A stretch of DNA of 49,100 bases from CAZAMT01 sp964486145 (GCA_964486145.1 CAZAMT010000005.1:1-49100), one strand, 5' to 3'; positions 6,626 through 16,577 are shown, counted from the stretch's first letter. Translations and numbers: made by a program. Notes: generated by a model not told the origin, from the letters alone.

Positions 6626-9241
6626 TTAATTTAAATTCAAAATCACCTTTGGTTCATTCCTGAAAACCAATTGTTGCCCATCATAATCTATTTCAATTCC
6701 TGTTTCTTTGGTGACTTCACCTGCAAGAATTTTTTTGGAAAGGGTATTCAGAACTTCTCGCTGAATCACTCGTTTTATGGGACGTGCACCAAACTGAGGA
6801 TCGTAACCTGCCTGGGCTAACCAGTTGATAGCATTTTCGGTAAAATCAACCTTTATCTGACTCTTTTCCAGCATATTTTTTACCTGTTCCAGTTGCAACC
6901 TTACCACATCATTGATTTCATCAAGGGTTAAGGGAGTAAACATAATCAATTCATCAATCCTGTTTAAAAATTCAGGACGGATGGTCTGCTTCAACAACTG
7001 GAATACCTGTTTCTTTGTATCTTCGAGCACTTCATCCCGATTTTGATTGTTTAGTTCTGTCAATTTTTGCTGAATGATGTGAGAACCAACATTGGATGTC
7101 ATAATAACCATGGTATTTTTAAAATTCACTATACGGCCTTTATTATCGGTTAATCTGCCGTCATCGAGCACCTGCAGGAGGATATTGAATACATCCGGAT
7201 GGGCTTTTTCAATTTCATCAAGTAGTACAACAGAATAAGGTTTCCGGCGCACAGCCTCTGATAACTGACCGCTTTCATCGTAACCGACATATCCGGGGGG
7301 TGCACCAATTAATCTTGAAACCGAATGTCTTTCCTGGTATTCGGACATATCAATTCGGGTTAAAAGGTTTTCATCATTGAACAGAAATTCGGCCAGTGCT
7401 TTTGCCAGCTCTGTCTTACCAACCCCTGTTGTTCCGAGAAATATAAATGAGCCCACCGGCCTTTTTTGATCCTGGAGCCCTGCCCTGCTTCTTCTCACAG
7501 CATCTGCAATGGCTTCAATAGCTTCTTCCTGGCCAACAACTCTTTTATGCAACTCATTTTCAAGATGCAATAGTTTCTCTTTTTCGCTCTGCATCATCCG
7601 GCTTACCGGAATGCCGGTCCATCTCGAAACAACTTCGGCTATATCTTCCGAACTAACCTCTTCCTTAATCATGGGGGTTTCGCCCTGTTTTTTCCCTAAT
7701 TCACGCTCAAATTTGTCTATGGATGCTTCCGTTTCTTTTATTTTACCATAACGAATTTCTGCTACTTTGCCATAATCTCCTGAACGCTCTGCCTGGTCCG
7801 CTTCAATTTTTAATTGCTCCACCAGCGCTTTGTTTGACTGGATTTTATCAATGAGCCCTTTTTCATGCTCCCATTTTGCCCGTAAAGCACTCCTGTCGTC
7901 ATTTAAATTGGCCAGGATCTCATTCAGGATAGATAGTTTTTCTTTATCCCCTTCTCTTTTAATGGCTTCACGCTCGATCTCATACTGTTTGATCCGTCTT
8001 TCAATTTCATCAAGTTCCAATGGCACCGAATTCATTTCCAATCTTATCTTCGAAGCGGCTTCATCAATCAAATCAATGGCCTTATCGGGTAAAAACCGGT
8101 CCGTGATATACCTTGTAGATAACTCAACAGCCGATATGATGGCTTCATCTTTGATTCGAACCTTATGGTGTGCCTCATAGCGCTCTTTTAGTCCCCTTAA
8201 TATGGAAATAGAACTGATCTGATCGGGTTCATTGACCATCACCACCTGAAAACGGCGCTCCAAAGCTTTGTCTTTTTCGAAGAATTTTTGGTATTCACTC
8301 AGGGTGGTTGCTCCTATCGCTCTTAACTCACCCCTGGCCAGGGCCGGTTTCAATATGTTTGCAGCATCCATAGCTCCTTCCGACTTACCTGCACCAACAA
8401 GGGTGTGAATCTCATCAATAAACATTACAATCTCACCATCCGAAGAAATAACTTCCTTCACAACAGATTTCAATCGCTCTTCAAATTCACCTTTGTACTT
8501 TGCACCGGCAATAAGTGCTCCCATATCAAGTGAGTAGAGCTGCTTGCTTTTGAGATTTTCAGGCACATCTCCGCTTATGATACGATGTGCAAGCCCCTCA
8601 GCAATTGCTGTTTTACCAACGCCGGGTTCACCAATCAGCACCGGATTGTTTTTTGTCCTTCGGCTGAGAATCTGCAATACACGGCGAATTTCTTCATCGC
8701 GGCCAATTACGGGATCAAGCCTGCCTGTTCGTGCCTGCTCATTCAGGTTGATTGCAAACCGGTTTAATGCATTAAATGTATCTTCAGCAGTTTGACTGTC
8801 CACCTTTGATCCCTTTCGTAAATCCGCGATGGCAGCATCTAAATCCTTTTTGTTCACACCGCTGTCCTTCATCATTTGTGAGACATTATCACCGGCATCG
8901 AGCAAACCCAGCAACAGGTGTTCAATGGAAACGAACTGATCACCCGCCTTTTTTGAAAAGTTCAATGCCTTTTGTAATGCATTGTTTGACCCTGAAGATA
9001 AATAGGGATCTGCACCTGATACCTTCGGATAGGAATCTAATATTTTATCAAGCACCTGTTTAAAATTAATGGTGTTAACACCCAGTTTATTAAACAGAAA
9101 CTCCGTGATGTTCTCTCCTGTTTCAAAAATTCCTTTCAACAGATGGCCGGTTTCAACAGCTTGCTGCCCTCTTCCCCGGGCAATGGTAAACGCCTGTTGA
9201 ATTGCTTCCTGTGATTTTATTGTAAAATTATTTAAGTTCAT
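6626..9241 (-). CDS. clpB: ATP-dependent chaperone ClpB
   Basis: The 871-residue product is a complete ClpB disaggregase. It has the N-terminal Clp repeat domain (about 1-145), a first AAA+ module with Walker A GEPGVGKT near 206 and FIDEIHTLVGAG, a middle coiled coil (about 400-525) that is diagnostic of ClpB against ClpA/ClpC, and a second AAA+ module with GTTGVGKT near 607 and LLDEIEKAHPDVF. It works with DnaK to rescue aggregated proteins under heat stress. The gene is monocistronic, flanked by a stem-loop at its end and a probable promoter at 9312-9305. Length is typical. Confidence 0.98.
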   Translation of the reverse strand: MNLNNFTIKSQEAIQQAFTIARGRGQQAVETGHLLKGIFETGENITEFLFNKLGVNTINFKQVLDKILDSYPKVSGADPYLSSGSNNALQKALNFSKKAGDQFVSIEHLLLGLLDAGDNVSQMMKDSGVNKKDLDAAIADLRKGSKVDSQTAEDTFNALNRFAINLNEQARTGRLDPVIGRDEEIRRVLQILSRRTKNNPVLIGEPGVGKTAIAEGLAHRIISGDVPENLKSKQLYSLDMGALIAGAKYKGEFEERLKSVVKEVISSDGEIVMFIDEIHTLVGAGKSEGAMDAANILKPALARGELRAIGATTLSEYQKFFEKDKALERRFQVVMVNEPDQISSISILRGLKERYEAHHKVRIKDEAIISAVELSTRYITDRFLPDKAIDLIDEAASKIRLEMNSVPLELDEIERRIKQYEIEREAIKREGDKEKLSILNEILANLNDDRSALRAKWEHEKGLIDKIQSNKALVEQLKIEADQAERSGDYGKVAEIRYGKIKETEASIDKFERELGKKQGETPMIKEEVSSEDIAEVVSRWTGIPVSRMMQSEKEKLLHLENELHKRVVGQEEAIEAIADAVRRSRAGLQDQKRPVGSFIFLGTTGVGKTELAKALAEFLFNDENLLTRIDMSEYQERHSVSRLIGAPPGYVGYDESGQLSEAVRRKPYSVVLLDEIEKAHPDVFNILLQVLDDGRLTDNKGRIVNFKNTMVIMTSNVGSHIIQQKLTELNNQNRDEVLEDTKKQVFQLLKQTIRPEFLNRIDELIMFTPLTLDEINDVVRLQLEQVKNMLEKSQIKVDFTENAINWLAQAGYDPQFGARPIKRVIQREVLNTLSKKILAGEVTKETGIEIDYDGQQLVFRNEPKVILNLN

Positions 9242-9304
9242 TTTTATTCAATTTTTGTTTGATTAAACCATTCCTGCTACCATTCAACAAAGATGAAACC
9301 AATT

Positions 9305-9312
9305 CAAAAATA
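9305..9312 (-). promoter_or_regulatory. Possible -7 element of clpB
   Basis: On the minus strand the octamer reads TATTTTTG, matching TAnnTTTG, about 65 bases before the clpB ATG. An exact TTTG at the -33 distance is not present (an ATTG lies near 9340-9337). Confidence 0.4.
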
Positions 9313-9393
9313 TGTAAAATTGACAGACTTTAAATGCAATTATATGACATAATGACTTGATTGCAAGGTTTTTAAGACAATTATTTTATAAAA

Positions 9394-9692
9394 ATGACCA
9401 TACGTGAAATTTTTTCACAGATGGTTCCATCACAATGGATTTATTAACAGGTCAGGGTGTTGTTGAAATCATTCGAAATCGCCCGGTGTTTAGACAATTC
9501 AATTTTCTGCATTACAACAATCCCAAACGATTATGGACCTGGTTTTCCGATATTTTTGCGGGGGCGATGATCATCATTGCCATAACCGGACTGTTTGTAA
9601 TCAAAGGTCCAAAAAGCATTTCAGGACGCGGGCTGTACTACATGCTGGCCGGCATTGTTGTCCCTTTAATCCTGTTTTTGATTTACTTTTGA
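9394..9692 (+). pseudogene. Remnant of a PepSY-associated membrane protein
   Basis: The open frame from 9435 gives 85 residues ending in two membrane helices. The segment FLHYNNPKRLWTWFSDIFAG followed by AITGLFVIKG and SGRGLYYMLAG matches the C-terminal half of PepSY-associated TM-helix proteins, which are normally about 200 residues. Family similarity continues upstream of 9435 (DGSIT before MDLLTGQG) until a TGA at 9405. Adding one T to the six-T run at 9410-9415 would join the preceding frame from 9394 (MTIREIF...), so a frameshift is likely. The N-terminal membrane helices are not found in the 150 bases before. It could still be translated as a short two-helix protein from 9435. Confidence 0.55.
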
Positions 9693-9702
9693 TAGATATA
9701 GT

Positions 9703-11727
9703 TCAACTACCTGAAGTTTCTTTTTTTAATAGCTTTTGCAGTTCGTACAGTTCATCTCTGTAACGCGCAGCCTCAATAAAATCAAGCTCTTTAGCGGCTT
9801 TTTCCATCGTCTTTTTCGTTTTTTCAATGGCTTTCTCAATGGCATCCTTACCCATGTATTTAACAACAGGATCTGCTGCAATGGTCGTTGCTTCGGGTCC
9901 CACATAAGCTTTTGACGGCTTTTTATTTCCTTCATCCGTATAAATAATTCGTCGTTGTGCTTTGATGATCTGGGTGGGCGTAATATTATTTTCCTCGTTG
10001 TATTGCAATTGTTTTTCTCTTCTTCTATTGGTTTCGTCAATGGTTTTCTGCATCGACCGGGTCATGGAATCGGCGTACATAATTACTTTTCCGTTCAGGT
10101 TCCGTGCAGCCCTACCTGCCGTTTGGGTTAACGACCTTTCGGAACGTAAAAAGCCTTCCTTATCAGCATCCAAAATGGCCACCAACGACACTTCGGGCAA
10201 ATCCAATCCTTCCCGAAGTAAATTAACCCCAATCAGAACATCAAATGCGCCTGAACGCAACTGCTCCATAATTTCCACCCGTTCAAGAGTATCAATATCC
10301 GAATGAATGTACCTGCATTTAATCGAATATCGCTTCAGGTATGTAGTAAGTTCTTCGGCCATACGCTTTGTTAACGTCGTAACAAGCACACGCTCGTTTC
10401 TTTTTGCCCTGTCATTGATTTCTGCCATTAAATCGTCAATTTGGTTTAAACTGGGTTTCACATCAATAACGGGATCAACCAAACCTGTGGGCCTTATTAA
10501 TTGCTCCACAACTACCCCTTCGGAACGCTCCAGTTCGAAATCTGCCGGTGTAGCACTAACAAAAATGGTCTGGTTAACGAGTGATTCAAATTCCTCAAAT
10601 TTCAAAGGCCTGTTATCAATTGCAGCAGGCAACCGAAATCCAAATTCAACCAACGTTTGCTTTCTTGAATGATCGCCTCCATACATAGCTCTGATCTGGG
10701 GAATGGTTACATGGCTCTCATCAATAATCGTAATGAAATTTTCCGGGAAATAATCCAAAAGGCAGAAAGGTCTGGTACCGGCTTGCCGACCATCAAAATA
10801 TCTGGAATAATTCTCAATGCCCGGACAATGGCCCAATTCCCTGATCATTTCAAGATCAAATGTCACCCGTTCCTGCAACCGTTTAGCCTCCAGCGGTTTA
10901 CCAATACTTTTAAAATAGTCAACCTGCTTAAATAAGTCCTGTTCGATGTAAAAAAGCGCCTGTTTCATGCGATCTTTCGTGGTCACAAAAATATTTGCAG
11001 GATAAATAAATGCCTGATCCATTGATTCTGTTTCTTTGTTATTGACAGGATCAAGAATGAATATTTCTTCAATTTCTTCTCCCCAGAAAACAATCCGGTA
11101 AGCATGATCGGAATACGCGAGGAATACGTCCACGGTATCTCCTTTAACCCTGAAATTTCCGCGGTTAAACTCAACCTCATTTCTTGAATACAAACTGTCC
11201 ACAAGCCTTCTCAGAAAATGATTTCTCGATAACTGATCACCGGTCTTTACCTTGATAGTATTACTGTGAAAGTCTTCAGGATTACCAATACCATATAAAC
11301 ATGATACAGAAGATACAACGATTACATCCCGTCTGCCTGAAAGCAAAGAGGATGTTGTGCTTAATCGCAATTTTTCAATCTCGTCATTAATGGAAAGATC
11401 CTTTTCAATATACGTATCCGTGGTTGGAAGATAAGCTTCGGGTTGGTAATAGTCATAATACGACACAAAATATTCAACAGCATTCTCCGGAAAGAATTGC
11501 TTAAACTCACCATACAATTGAGCGGCAAGCGTTTTGTTATGGCTTAACACCAGCGCAGGCCGTTTAACCTGTTCAATGACATTTGCAATGGTAAATGTTT
11601 TCCCGGAACCGGTCACCCCCAGCAACGTTTGAAAAGGTATGTCTTCGTTTAAACCTGCCACGAGCTGGTTAATAGCTTCAGGCTGATCTCCGGTGGGTTG
11701 ATAATCTGATATTATTTTAAACTCCAT
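9703..11727 (-). CDS. uvrB: Excinuclease ABC subunit UvrB
   Basis: The 674-residue product is a full-length UvrB, the damage-verifying helicase-like subunit of nucleotide excision repair that receives DNA from UvrA and recruits UvrC. Seen in order: the N-terminal YQPTGDQPEAI, Walker A GVTGSGKT near 39-46, the beta-hairpin YYDYYQPEAYLP near 91-102, DESH near 338, motif VI QTAGRAARN near 541, and a C-terminal UVR motif (about 630-670) that contacts UvrC. The gene stands alone between the PepSY remnant and a divergent cyclase gene. The 266 bases between uvrB and that gene hold no clear consensus promoter. Confidence 0.98.
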   Translation of the reverse strand: MEFKIISDYQPTGDQPEAINQLVAGLNEDIPFQTLLGVTGSGKTFTIANVIEQVKRPALVLSHNKTLAAQLYGEFKQFFPENAVEYFVSYYDYYQPEAYLPTTDTYIEKDLSINDEIEKLRLSTTSSLLSGRRDVIVVSSVSCLYGIGNPEDFHSNTIKVKTGDQLSRNHFLRRLVDSLYSRNEVEFNRGNFRVKGDTVDVFLAYSDHAYRIVFWGEEIEEIFILDPVNNKETESMDQAFIYPANIFVTTKDRMKQALFYIEQDLFKQVDYFKSIGKPLEAKRLQERVTFDLEMIRELGHCPGIENYSRYFDGRQAGTRPFCLLDYFPENFITIIDESHVTIPQIRAMYGGDHSRKQTLVEFGFRLPAAIDNRPLKFEEFESLVNQTIFVSATPADFELERSEGVVVEQLIRPTGLVDPVIDVKPSLNQIDDLMAEINDRAKRNERVLVTTLTKRMAEELTTYLKRYSIKCRYIHSDIDTLERVEIMEQLRSGAFDVLIGVNLLREGLDLPEVSLVAILDADKEGFLRSERSLTQTAGRAARNLNGKVIMYADSMTRSMQKTIDETNRRREKQLQYNEENNITPTQIIKAQRRIIYTDEGNKKPSKAYVGPEATTIAADPVVKYMGKDAIEKAIEKTKKTMEKAAKELDFIEAARYRDELYELQKLLKKETSGS

Positions 11728-11993
11728 AAATATTATTATTCCAAAATCATTTACAGCCTACAGTAAGAAATAAAATAAATCGGCTGTACAATCAACAGCT
11801 ATTTTTACAGAAAACCTAATTCAATACATCTGATTCATATTCAATACCATAAGTCAGGAATCACCGATTTTTATTCGAATCAATCCCCTAAAAATGTAAC
11901 TTTTTACGGTTAAACAAAGTTCATACTTGGTAAAACACTTACAAAAATATTAAATAAGACCGCATACTGTTCGTTTAACTGAATTTTATATTA

Positions 11994-13385
11994 ATGCCAT
12001 CGGAAAGCAAAGAACTGGTCAGACGTATTGCCAAACTGGTTAAGCTGAATAAACAGCTTCTGGAAAAGAATATCACCTTAACCAAGGAACTTGAAGAAAT
12101 CAGGGAAGAGAATAGTCAATACAAAAAACAGTTAAATATTTTAAGTGTAGAAGAGCAGAAAAAGAATGGTTCTGGCCGGACGATATCCAAACCCATTAAA
12201 TTTAACATGGTTACCGTGCTTTTTGCAGGTATCCATAACAGTCCGCACGTTGCTGATTCATACGAATCTCATGTTCTGCTGGATGATTTGGATGATGTAT
12301 CGTATAAATTTGAAAAAATCGTAAAAAAATATAATATCATAAGGGCAAAAACCATCGGTGACACTTACATGTGTGTAGGAGGCGTCCCCGAAAAAAACAG
12401 CACAAACCCGATTGATGTTGTTATGGCAGCCCTGGAACTAAAACAGTTATTGCTCAATGAATCATACGCCGGTAACAGTGCGGCATGGGATATTCGATTT
12501 GGCATACACACAGGAGGTATATTCACACATATTCTCGGAAAAAAGAAATACAATTATGATATAAAAGGCGATACAGTGAACCTTGCAAGCCGCATGGAAA
12601 GTTGGAGTGAATCGGCTCGCATTAACATCACGGCAATGACCTACGAACTCATAAAAGAGTTTTTCAGTTGTGAATATTATGGGAAAATGCCGGCTCGTTT
12701 TAAAGGTAATGTGCAAATGTATACCGTAAAAGGAATTAAATCTGAATTATCCATTAATGGTGAAGGTGATAAACCTAACGAGGCATTCAAAACACGTTAT
12801 GCTCTTTTAAAATTCAGTGATTTACAGGAGTTTGTTCTGGATAAACTGGAAAGGGAACTGCCTGATTTTCTGTATTACCATAATGTAAAACACACCGTGG
12901 ACGTTGTAACCCAGGTTGAGCTTATCGGTTGGGGAGAGAACATAGATGATGGTGAGTTATTACTATTAAAAACAGCCGGACTTTTTCATGACGCAGGCCA
13001 TATCATTTGCTATGATGATCATGAATACCATGGAACTGTGCTGGCCAGACAATATTTACCAAAATATGGTTATACCAGCCAACAGATAGATACAATCTGC
13101 AATCTGATCATGTCAACAAAACTCCCGCCCAAACCAAAAAACAAACTGGAAGCTATCCTTTGCGATGCCGATCTCGATTACCTTGGCAGAAGTGATATGA
13201 TTCCTGTATCCGGTAACCTTTTTAAGGAATTAAAAAAACAGCAGAAAATTGATTCATTGAATGACTGGAACAAACTCCAGGTACAATTCATCTCAGGACA
13301 TCAATACTTCACCGATACTGCACGAAATTTAAGGGAAGTAAATAAACAAAAACAAATCGATCGGTTAAAACAAATCATTATTTAA
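11994..13385 (+). CDS. Class III adenylyl cyclase-like domain fused to an HD phosphohydrolase domain
   Basis: The 463-residue product has an N-terminal coiled coil (about 1-55), a class III nucleotide cyclase domain (about 68-245) and a C-terminal HD domain (about 275-440). In the cyclase domain, the first metal-binding Asp expected in LFADI is Gly79 (LFAGI). The second metal Asp (D123 in KTIGD), the adenine-type pair K119/D189, and the transition-state N196 and R200 (VNLASRMES) are present. The HD domain shows H296/H300, HD at 332-333 and D391 or D393 in CDADLD. The protein could make and degrade a nucleotide signal, or the cyclase half could be a nucleotide sensor. It lacks membrane segments. 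The stop codon interlocks with that of the convergent pgm gene. Confidence 0.88.
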   Translation: MPSESKELVRRIAKLVKLNKQLLEKNITLTKELEEIREENSQYKKQLNILSVEEQKKNGSGRTISKPIKFNMVTVLFAGIHNSPHVADSYESHVLLDDLDDVSYKFEKIVKKYNIIRAKTIGDTYMCVGGVPEKNSTNPIDVVMAALELKQLLLNESYAGNSAAWDIRFGIHTGGIFTHILGKKKYNYDIKGDTVNLASRMESWSESARINITAMTYELIKEFFSCEYYGKMPARFKGNVQMYTVKGIKSELSINGEGDKPNEAFKTRYALLKFSDLQEFVLDKLERELPDFLYYHNVKHTVDVVTQVELIGWGENIDDGELLLLKTAGLFHDAGHIICYDDHEYHGTVLARQYLPKYGYTSQQIDTICNLIMSTKLPPKPKNKLEAILCDADLDYLGRSDMIPVSGNLFKELKKQQKIDSLNDWNKLQVQFISGHQYFTDTARNLREVNKQKQIDRLKQIII

Positions 13386-15127
13386 TCAAGCTGCATATCC
13401 CTGATGATGTTGTCGATCTGTTTTTCCAGTTCCGAATTTACTTTTTCATAATCCATTTTGTTTTGCAAATCTCCTTTTACGCTAAAATAAAATTTAATTT
13501 TTGGCTCCGTTCCCGAGGGTCTGACAGAAATTTTTGATCCATCCCCGGTAATGAACTGCAGTACATCTGATTTCGGTAATGTTAGTTTTGTAACTTTATC
13601 AATCACTTTGTCATGACTTTGCTGCAGAAGATAATCATGTATTACCATTACTTTGGAACCATTAATTTCAGCCGGAGGTGTTAATCGATAGGATTCCATC
13701 ATCTGTTTGATTTCTTCTTCCCCCTTTTTACCTTTCCTAACAACAGAAATCAAGCGTTCTTTATAAAAATGATATTCTACATATATGTCAAGCAGCAGGT
13801 CAAATAAAGATTTGCCCTGATTTTTTGCAAATGCAGCAACCTCTGCTATCAAAGCACATGATATTACCGCATCTTTATCGCGGACAAATTCTCCGGCGAG
13901 ATAACCATAGGACTCTTCTCCTCCGCCAATAAATGTTTTTTTACCTTCGTTTTGCTTTAATACATTTGCAATATACTTAAAACCAGTCAGTACATGGTAG
14001 TGATCCACCCTGTACTTTTCAGCCATTTCGGTAAGCAGTTCTGTGGTTACAATCGTTTTTACAATGTATTCTTTACCGGTGAGTTTGTTATTCGCTGACC
14101 ATTGAGATAGCAGGTACTCAATGAAAATGGCTGCTGTTTGATTACCATTTAACAAGGTAAACTCTCCTCTGTTATTTTTTACTGCAATTCCTACACGATC
14201 GCAATCAGGGTCGGTACCCATAATTAAATCAGCATCTATTTCTTCAGCCTTTTTTAAAGCCAAATCAAGCGCTGCCGCTTCTTCCGGATTTGGTGAATGA
14301 ACCGTAGGAAAGTCACCATTCACCTCATCCTGCTTCGGCACATTGAAAACATTTTTAAATCCAAACTTATGAAGAGCCATGGGAACTAACCTAACTCCAG
14401 TGCCATGTATTGGGGTAAAAACAATCTTTAAATCATTGTTTTTAGAAATAATCTCAGGAGACAGCGACAATGATTTGACTTTATCCGTGTAAAGTTCATC
14501 AAAATCATTTCCGATAATTTCAATGTTATTCTGATCACCCTGGGTTAAAACCTGATCATAGGAGGTGATTTTCTCTACTTCTGCTATGATATTTTTATCG
14601 TGAGGTGAAATGATCTGGCCTCCATCTTCCCAGTAAGCCTTGTAACCATTGTATTCTTTTGGATTATGAGAAGCTGTGATTACAACGCCACTTTGACATT
14701 CAAAATGCCGAATGGCAAAGGAGAGTTCCGGTGTTGGTTTCAATTCTTCAAACAAATAAACCTTGAAACCATTTGCGGCAAAAACATTTGCTGTGGTTTC
14801 TGCAAAGAGACGACTGTTATTTCGGCAATCGTATGCAATTGCAACTTTAATTTGTTTAAGCCCTGTAAACTCGGATTTAAGATAGTTACTTAACCCCTGG
14901 GTTGCCATGCTTATCGTATAAATATTGATACGGTTTGTTCCAACACCCATAATTCCACGTAAACCACCAGTGCCAAACTCGAGGTTTTTATAGAACGATT
15001 CGATAAGTTCATCCTCATGATGCACCATTAAATCACGGATGACATTTTTTGTTTCTTCATCATATTTACCATCAAGCCACGCCTGTGCTTTTTGTTTTAC
15101 TTCTTTTACCAACATTTCTTTTTCCAT
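13382..15127 (-). CDS. pgm: Phospho-sugar mutase (phosphoglucomutase/phosphomannomutase family)
   Basis: The 581-residue product is an alpha-D-phosphohexomutase of the PgcA/Pgm2-like length class. The catalytic serine motif TASHNPKEYNGYK, the metal loop DPDCDRVG, the sugar loop GGGEESYGY and the phosphate loop RPSGTEPKIKFYF are all visible. It interconverts glucose-6-phosphate and glucose-1-phosphate (or mannose phosphates). As the last gene of the nucleotide-sugar operon, 6 bases after rfbD, it would supply glucose-1-phosphate for RfbA and for UDP-glucose. Its stop codon shares a TTAA with that of the cyclase/HD gene on the other strand. Confidence 0.94.
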   Translation of the reverse strand: MEKEMLVKEVKQKAQAWLDGKYDEETKNVIRDLMVHHEDELIESFYKNLEFGTGGLRGIMGVGTNRINIYTISMATQGLSNYLKSEFTGLKQIKVAIAYDCRNNSRLFAETTANVFAANGFKVYLFEELKPTPELSFAIRHFECQSGVVITASHNPKEYNGYKAYWEDGGQIISPHDKNIIAEVEKITSYDQVLTQGDQNNIEIIGNDFDELYTDKVKSLSLSPEIISKNNDLKIVFTPIHGTGVRLVPMALHKFGFKNVFNVPKQDEVNGDFPTVHSPNPEEAAALDLALKKAEEIDADLIMGTDPDCDRVGIAVKNNRGEFTLLNGNQTAAIFIEYLLSQWSANNKLTGKEYIVKTIVTTELLTEMAEKYRVDHYHVLTGFKYIANVLKQNEGKKTFIGGGEESYGYLAGEFVRDKDAVISCALIAEVAAFAKNQGKSLFDLLLDIYVEYHFYKERLISVVRKGKKGEEEIKQMMESYRLTPPAEINGSKVMVIHDYLLQQSHDKVIDKVTKLTLPKSDVLQFITGDGSKISVRPSGTEPKIKFYFSVKGDLQNKMDYEKVNSELEKQIDNIIRDMQLD

Positions 15128-15133
15128 TGCTTT

Positions 15134-15994
15134 TTATTCTTTTATTCTGGATAAACATAAGTTCAGACTATCCTTCCAATAAGGAATCTGAATGTCTAAA
15201 TTTTCTTTAATTTTTGCTTTATTTAATACACTATAAAATGGTCTGGGAGCTGGTAACGGGTAATTTTTTGACTCAATGGGATGAATCTCACATGCTAATC
15301 CAGCCAGCTCCATGATAGCCTTGGTAAAGTCATACCAACTGCAAACGCCTTCATTTGAGTAATGAAAAATGCCTTCGGATTGCACAGGCTTTTCCAGCAT
15401 GGTCATTTTTAACAGTGTATCTGCCAAATCTCCTGCATAGGTGGGACTGCCTACCTGGTCGAAAACGATACCTAATGAATCACGCTCCTTACCCAGGCGC
15501 AACATGGTTTTTACAAAATTACTTCCATAAGCGGAATAGAGCCACGAAGTCCTTACAATGCTATGACCGGGATATTTCATTACCATTTCCTCACCTGCCA
15601 GTTTCGTATAACCATAATACGATTGTGGCCCGGTTTGATCATCTTCAACATAGGGTCTGTAACTTTTACCATCAAAAACATAATCGGTAGAAACATGGAT
15701 AAGTTTTGCCTGGTTTTCTGAAGCCAGTTCAGCAAGTTTACCTGGAACCTCCGCGTTCAGTTTAAAAGCAATATCCTTTTCCTCTTCTGCCTTATCAACC
15801 GCTGTATAGGCTGCACAATTAATAATGTAATCGGGCTGAAGTGAATGAATAAAATCCTTGATTTTATCAACATCAAACAGATCCAGGCTGTCTTTATCAT
15901 GAAAATGAAAAATGCAATCACGAATTTTTCCATGCCTTTCCTTTATTTCGCTTCCCAATTGCCCGTATGCTCCTGTTATGAGTATTTTTTTCAC
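15134..15994 (-). CDS. rfbD: dTDP-4-dehydrorhamnose reductase
   Basis: The 286-residue product is an RmlD-type short-chain dehydrogenase that makes dTDP-L-rhamnose with NAD(P)H. It shows the N-terminal GAYGQLGSEI nucleotide-binding turn, NCAAYTAVDKAEEE, STDYVFDG and the catalytic YYGYTKLAGEE. I chose the GTG at 15994 because the Rossmann strand KKILITGAYGQLG begins immediately after it and it falls 10 bases after the rfbC stop; a longer frame to 16081 would overlap rfbC by 77 bases and adds sequence foreign to the family. It is the fifth gene of the operon. Confidence 0.95.
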   Translation of the reverse strand: MKKILITGAYGQLGSEIKERHGKIRDCIFHFHDKDSLDLFDVDKIKDFIHSLQPDYIINCAAYTAVDKAEEEKDIAFKLNAEVPGKLAELASENQAKLIHVSTDYVFDGKSYRPYVEDDQTGPQSYYGYTKLAGEEMVMKYPGHSIVRTSWLYSAYGSNFVKTMLRLGKERDSLGIVFDQVGSPTYAGDLADTLLKMTMLEKPVQSEGIFHYSNEGVCSWYDFTKAIMELAGLACEIHPIESKNYPLPAPRPFYSVLNKAKIKENLDIQIPYWKDSLNLCLSRIKE

Positions 15995-16004
15995 TACAAT
16001 TAAA

Positions 16005-16565
16005 TTATCCTTTAAAGTTGAAATTATTTTCTGCATTCTTAAAATGTGGCAGAACACGATCTTTTTCAGAAACCACGGCATGTTTCATGTCTACCTGCCA
16101 ATCAATTTTCAATTCTGGATCATTAAAAAATATTCCACGTTCTGAATCTTTATTATAAAATTCATCACACTTGTAAAGTACCACCGCTGTTTCGCTGATT
16201 ACGCTAAAACCATGGGCAAATCCTTTTGGTACAAGCAGTTGTCTTTTATTCTCATCAGAAAGCTTTCGTGTGAATACATCCCCGAAGGTGGGTGAACCTT
16301 TTCGAATGTCAACAGCTACATCCAGTATAGTTCCCTGCAAAACACGAATTAGTTTGGTTTGACTGTAAGGTTCAATTTGATAATGCAGACCCCGGATAAC
16401 ACCGTATGCTGATTTTGACTGGTTATCCTGTACAAACCTGTATTTTAACCCGTTCTCTTCCAATGCCCTTTGATTAAAGCTTTCAAAAAAATAACCTCTG
16501 GGATCTTCAAATACGCTGGGTTCTAATAGGAATAAATCGGATATTTCCGTTGTTTTTATATTCAC
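16005..16565 (-). CDS. rfbC: dTDP-4-dehydrorhamnose 3,5-epimerase
   Basis: The 186-residue product is an RmlC cupin epimerase of normal length. It shows FEDPRGYFFESFN near 19-31, GVIRGLHYQ near 55-63 with the catalytic histidine, LDVAVDIRKGSPTFG near 81-95 and VPKGFAHGFSV near 112-122. It epimerises C3 and C5 of dTDP-4-dehydro-6-deoxyglucose. Gaps of 12 bases to rfbA and 10 bases to rfbD mark it as an operon member. Confidence 0.97.
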   Translation of the reverse strand: MNIKTTEISDLFLLEPSVFEDPRGYFFESFNQRALEENGLKYRFVQDNQSKSAYGVIRGLHYQIEPYSQTKLIRVLQGTILDVAVDIRKGSPTFGDVFTRKLSDENKRQLLVPKGFAHGFSVISETAVVLYKCDEFYNKDSERGIFFNDPELKIDWQVDMKHAVVSEKDRVLPHFKNAENNFNFKG

Positions 16566-16577
16566 GCTGTTTTCAAT

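Noticed and set aside
7509..8180. Plus-strand frames inside clpB, up to 116 codons
   Set aside because: Antisense to a strongly conserved gene, with Ser/Leu-rich composition typical of shadow frames.
15994..16081. N-terminal extension of rfbD by 29 residues to an ATG at 16081
   Set aside because: It would overlap rfbC by 77 bases, and the extra residues precede the Rossmann strand where all family members begin. The GTG at 15994 fits the 10-base operon spacing.
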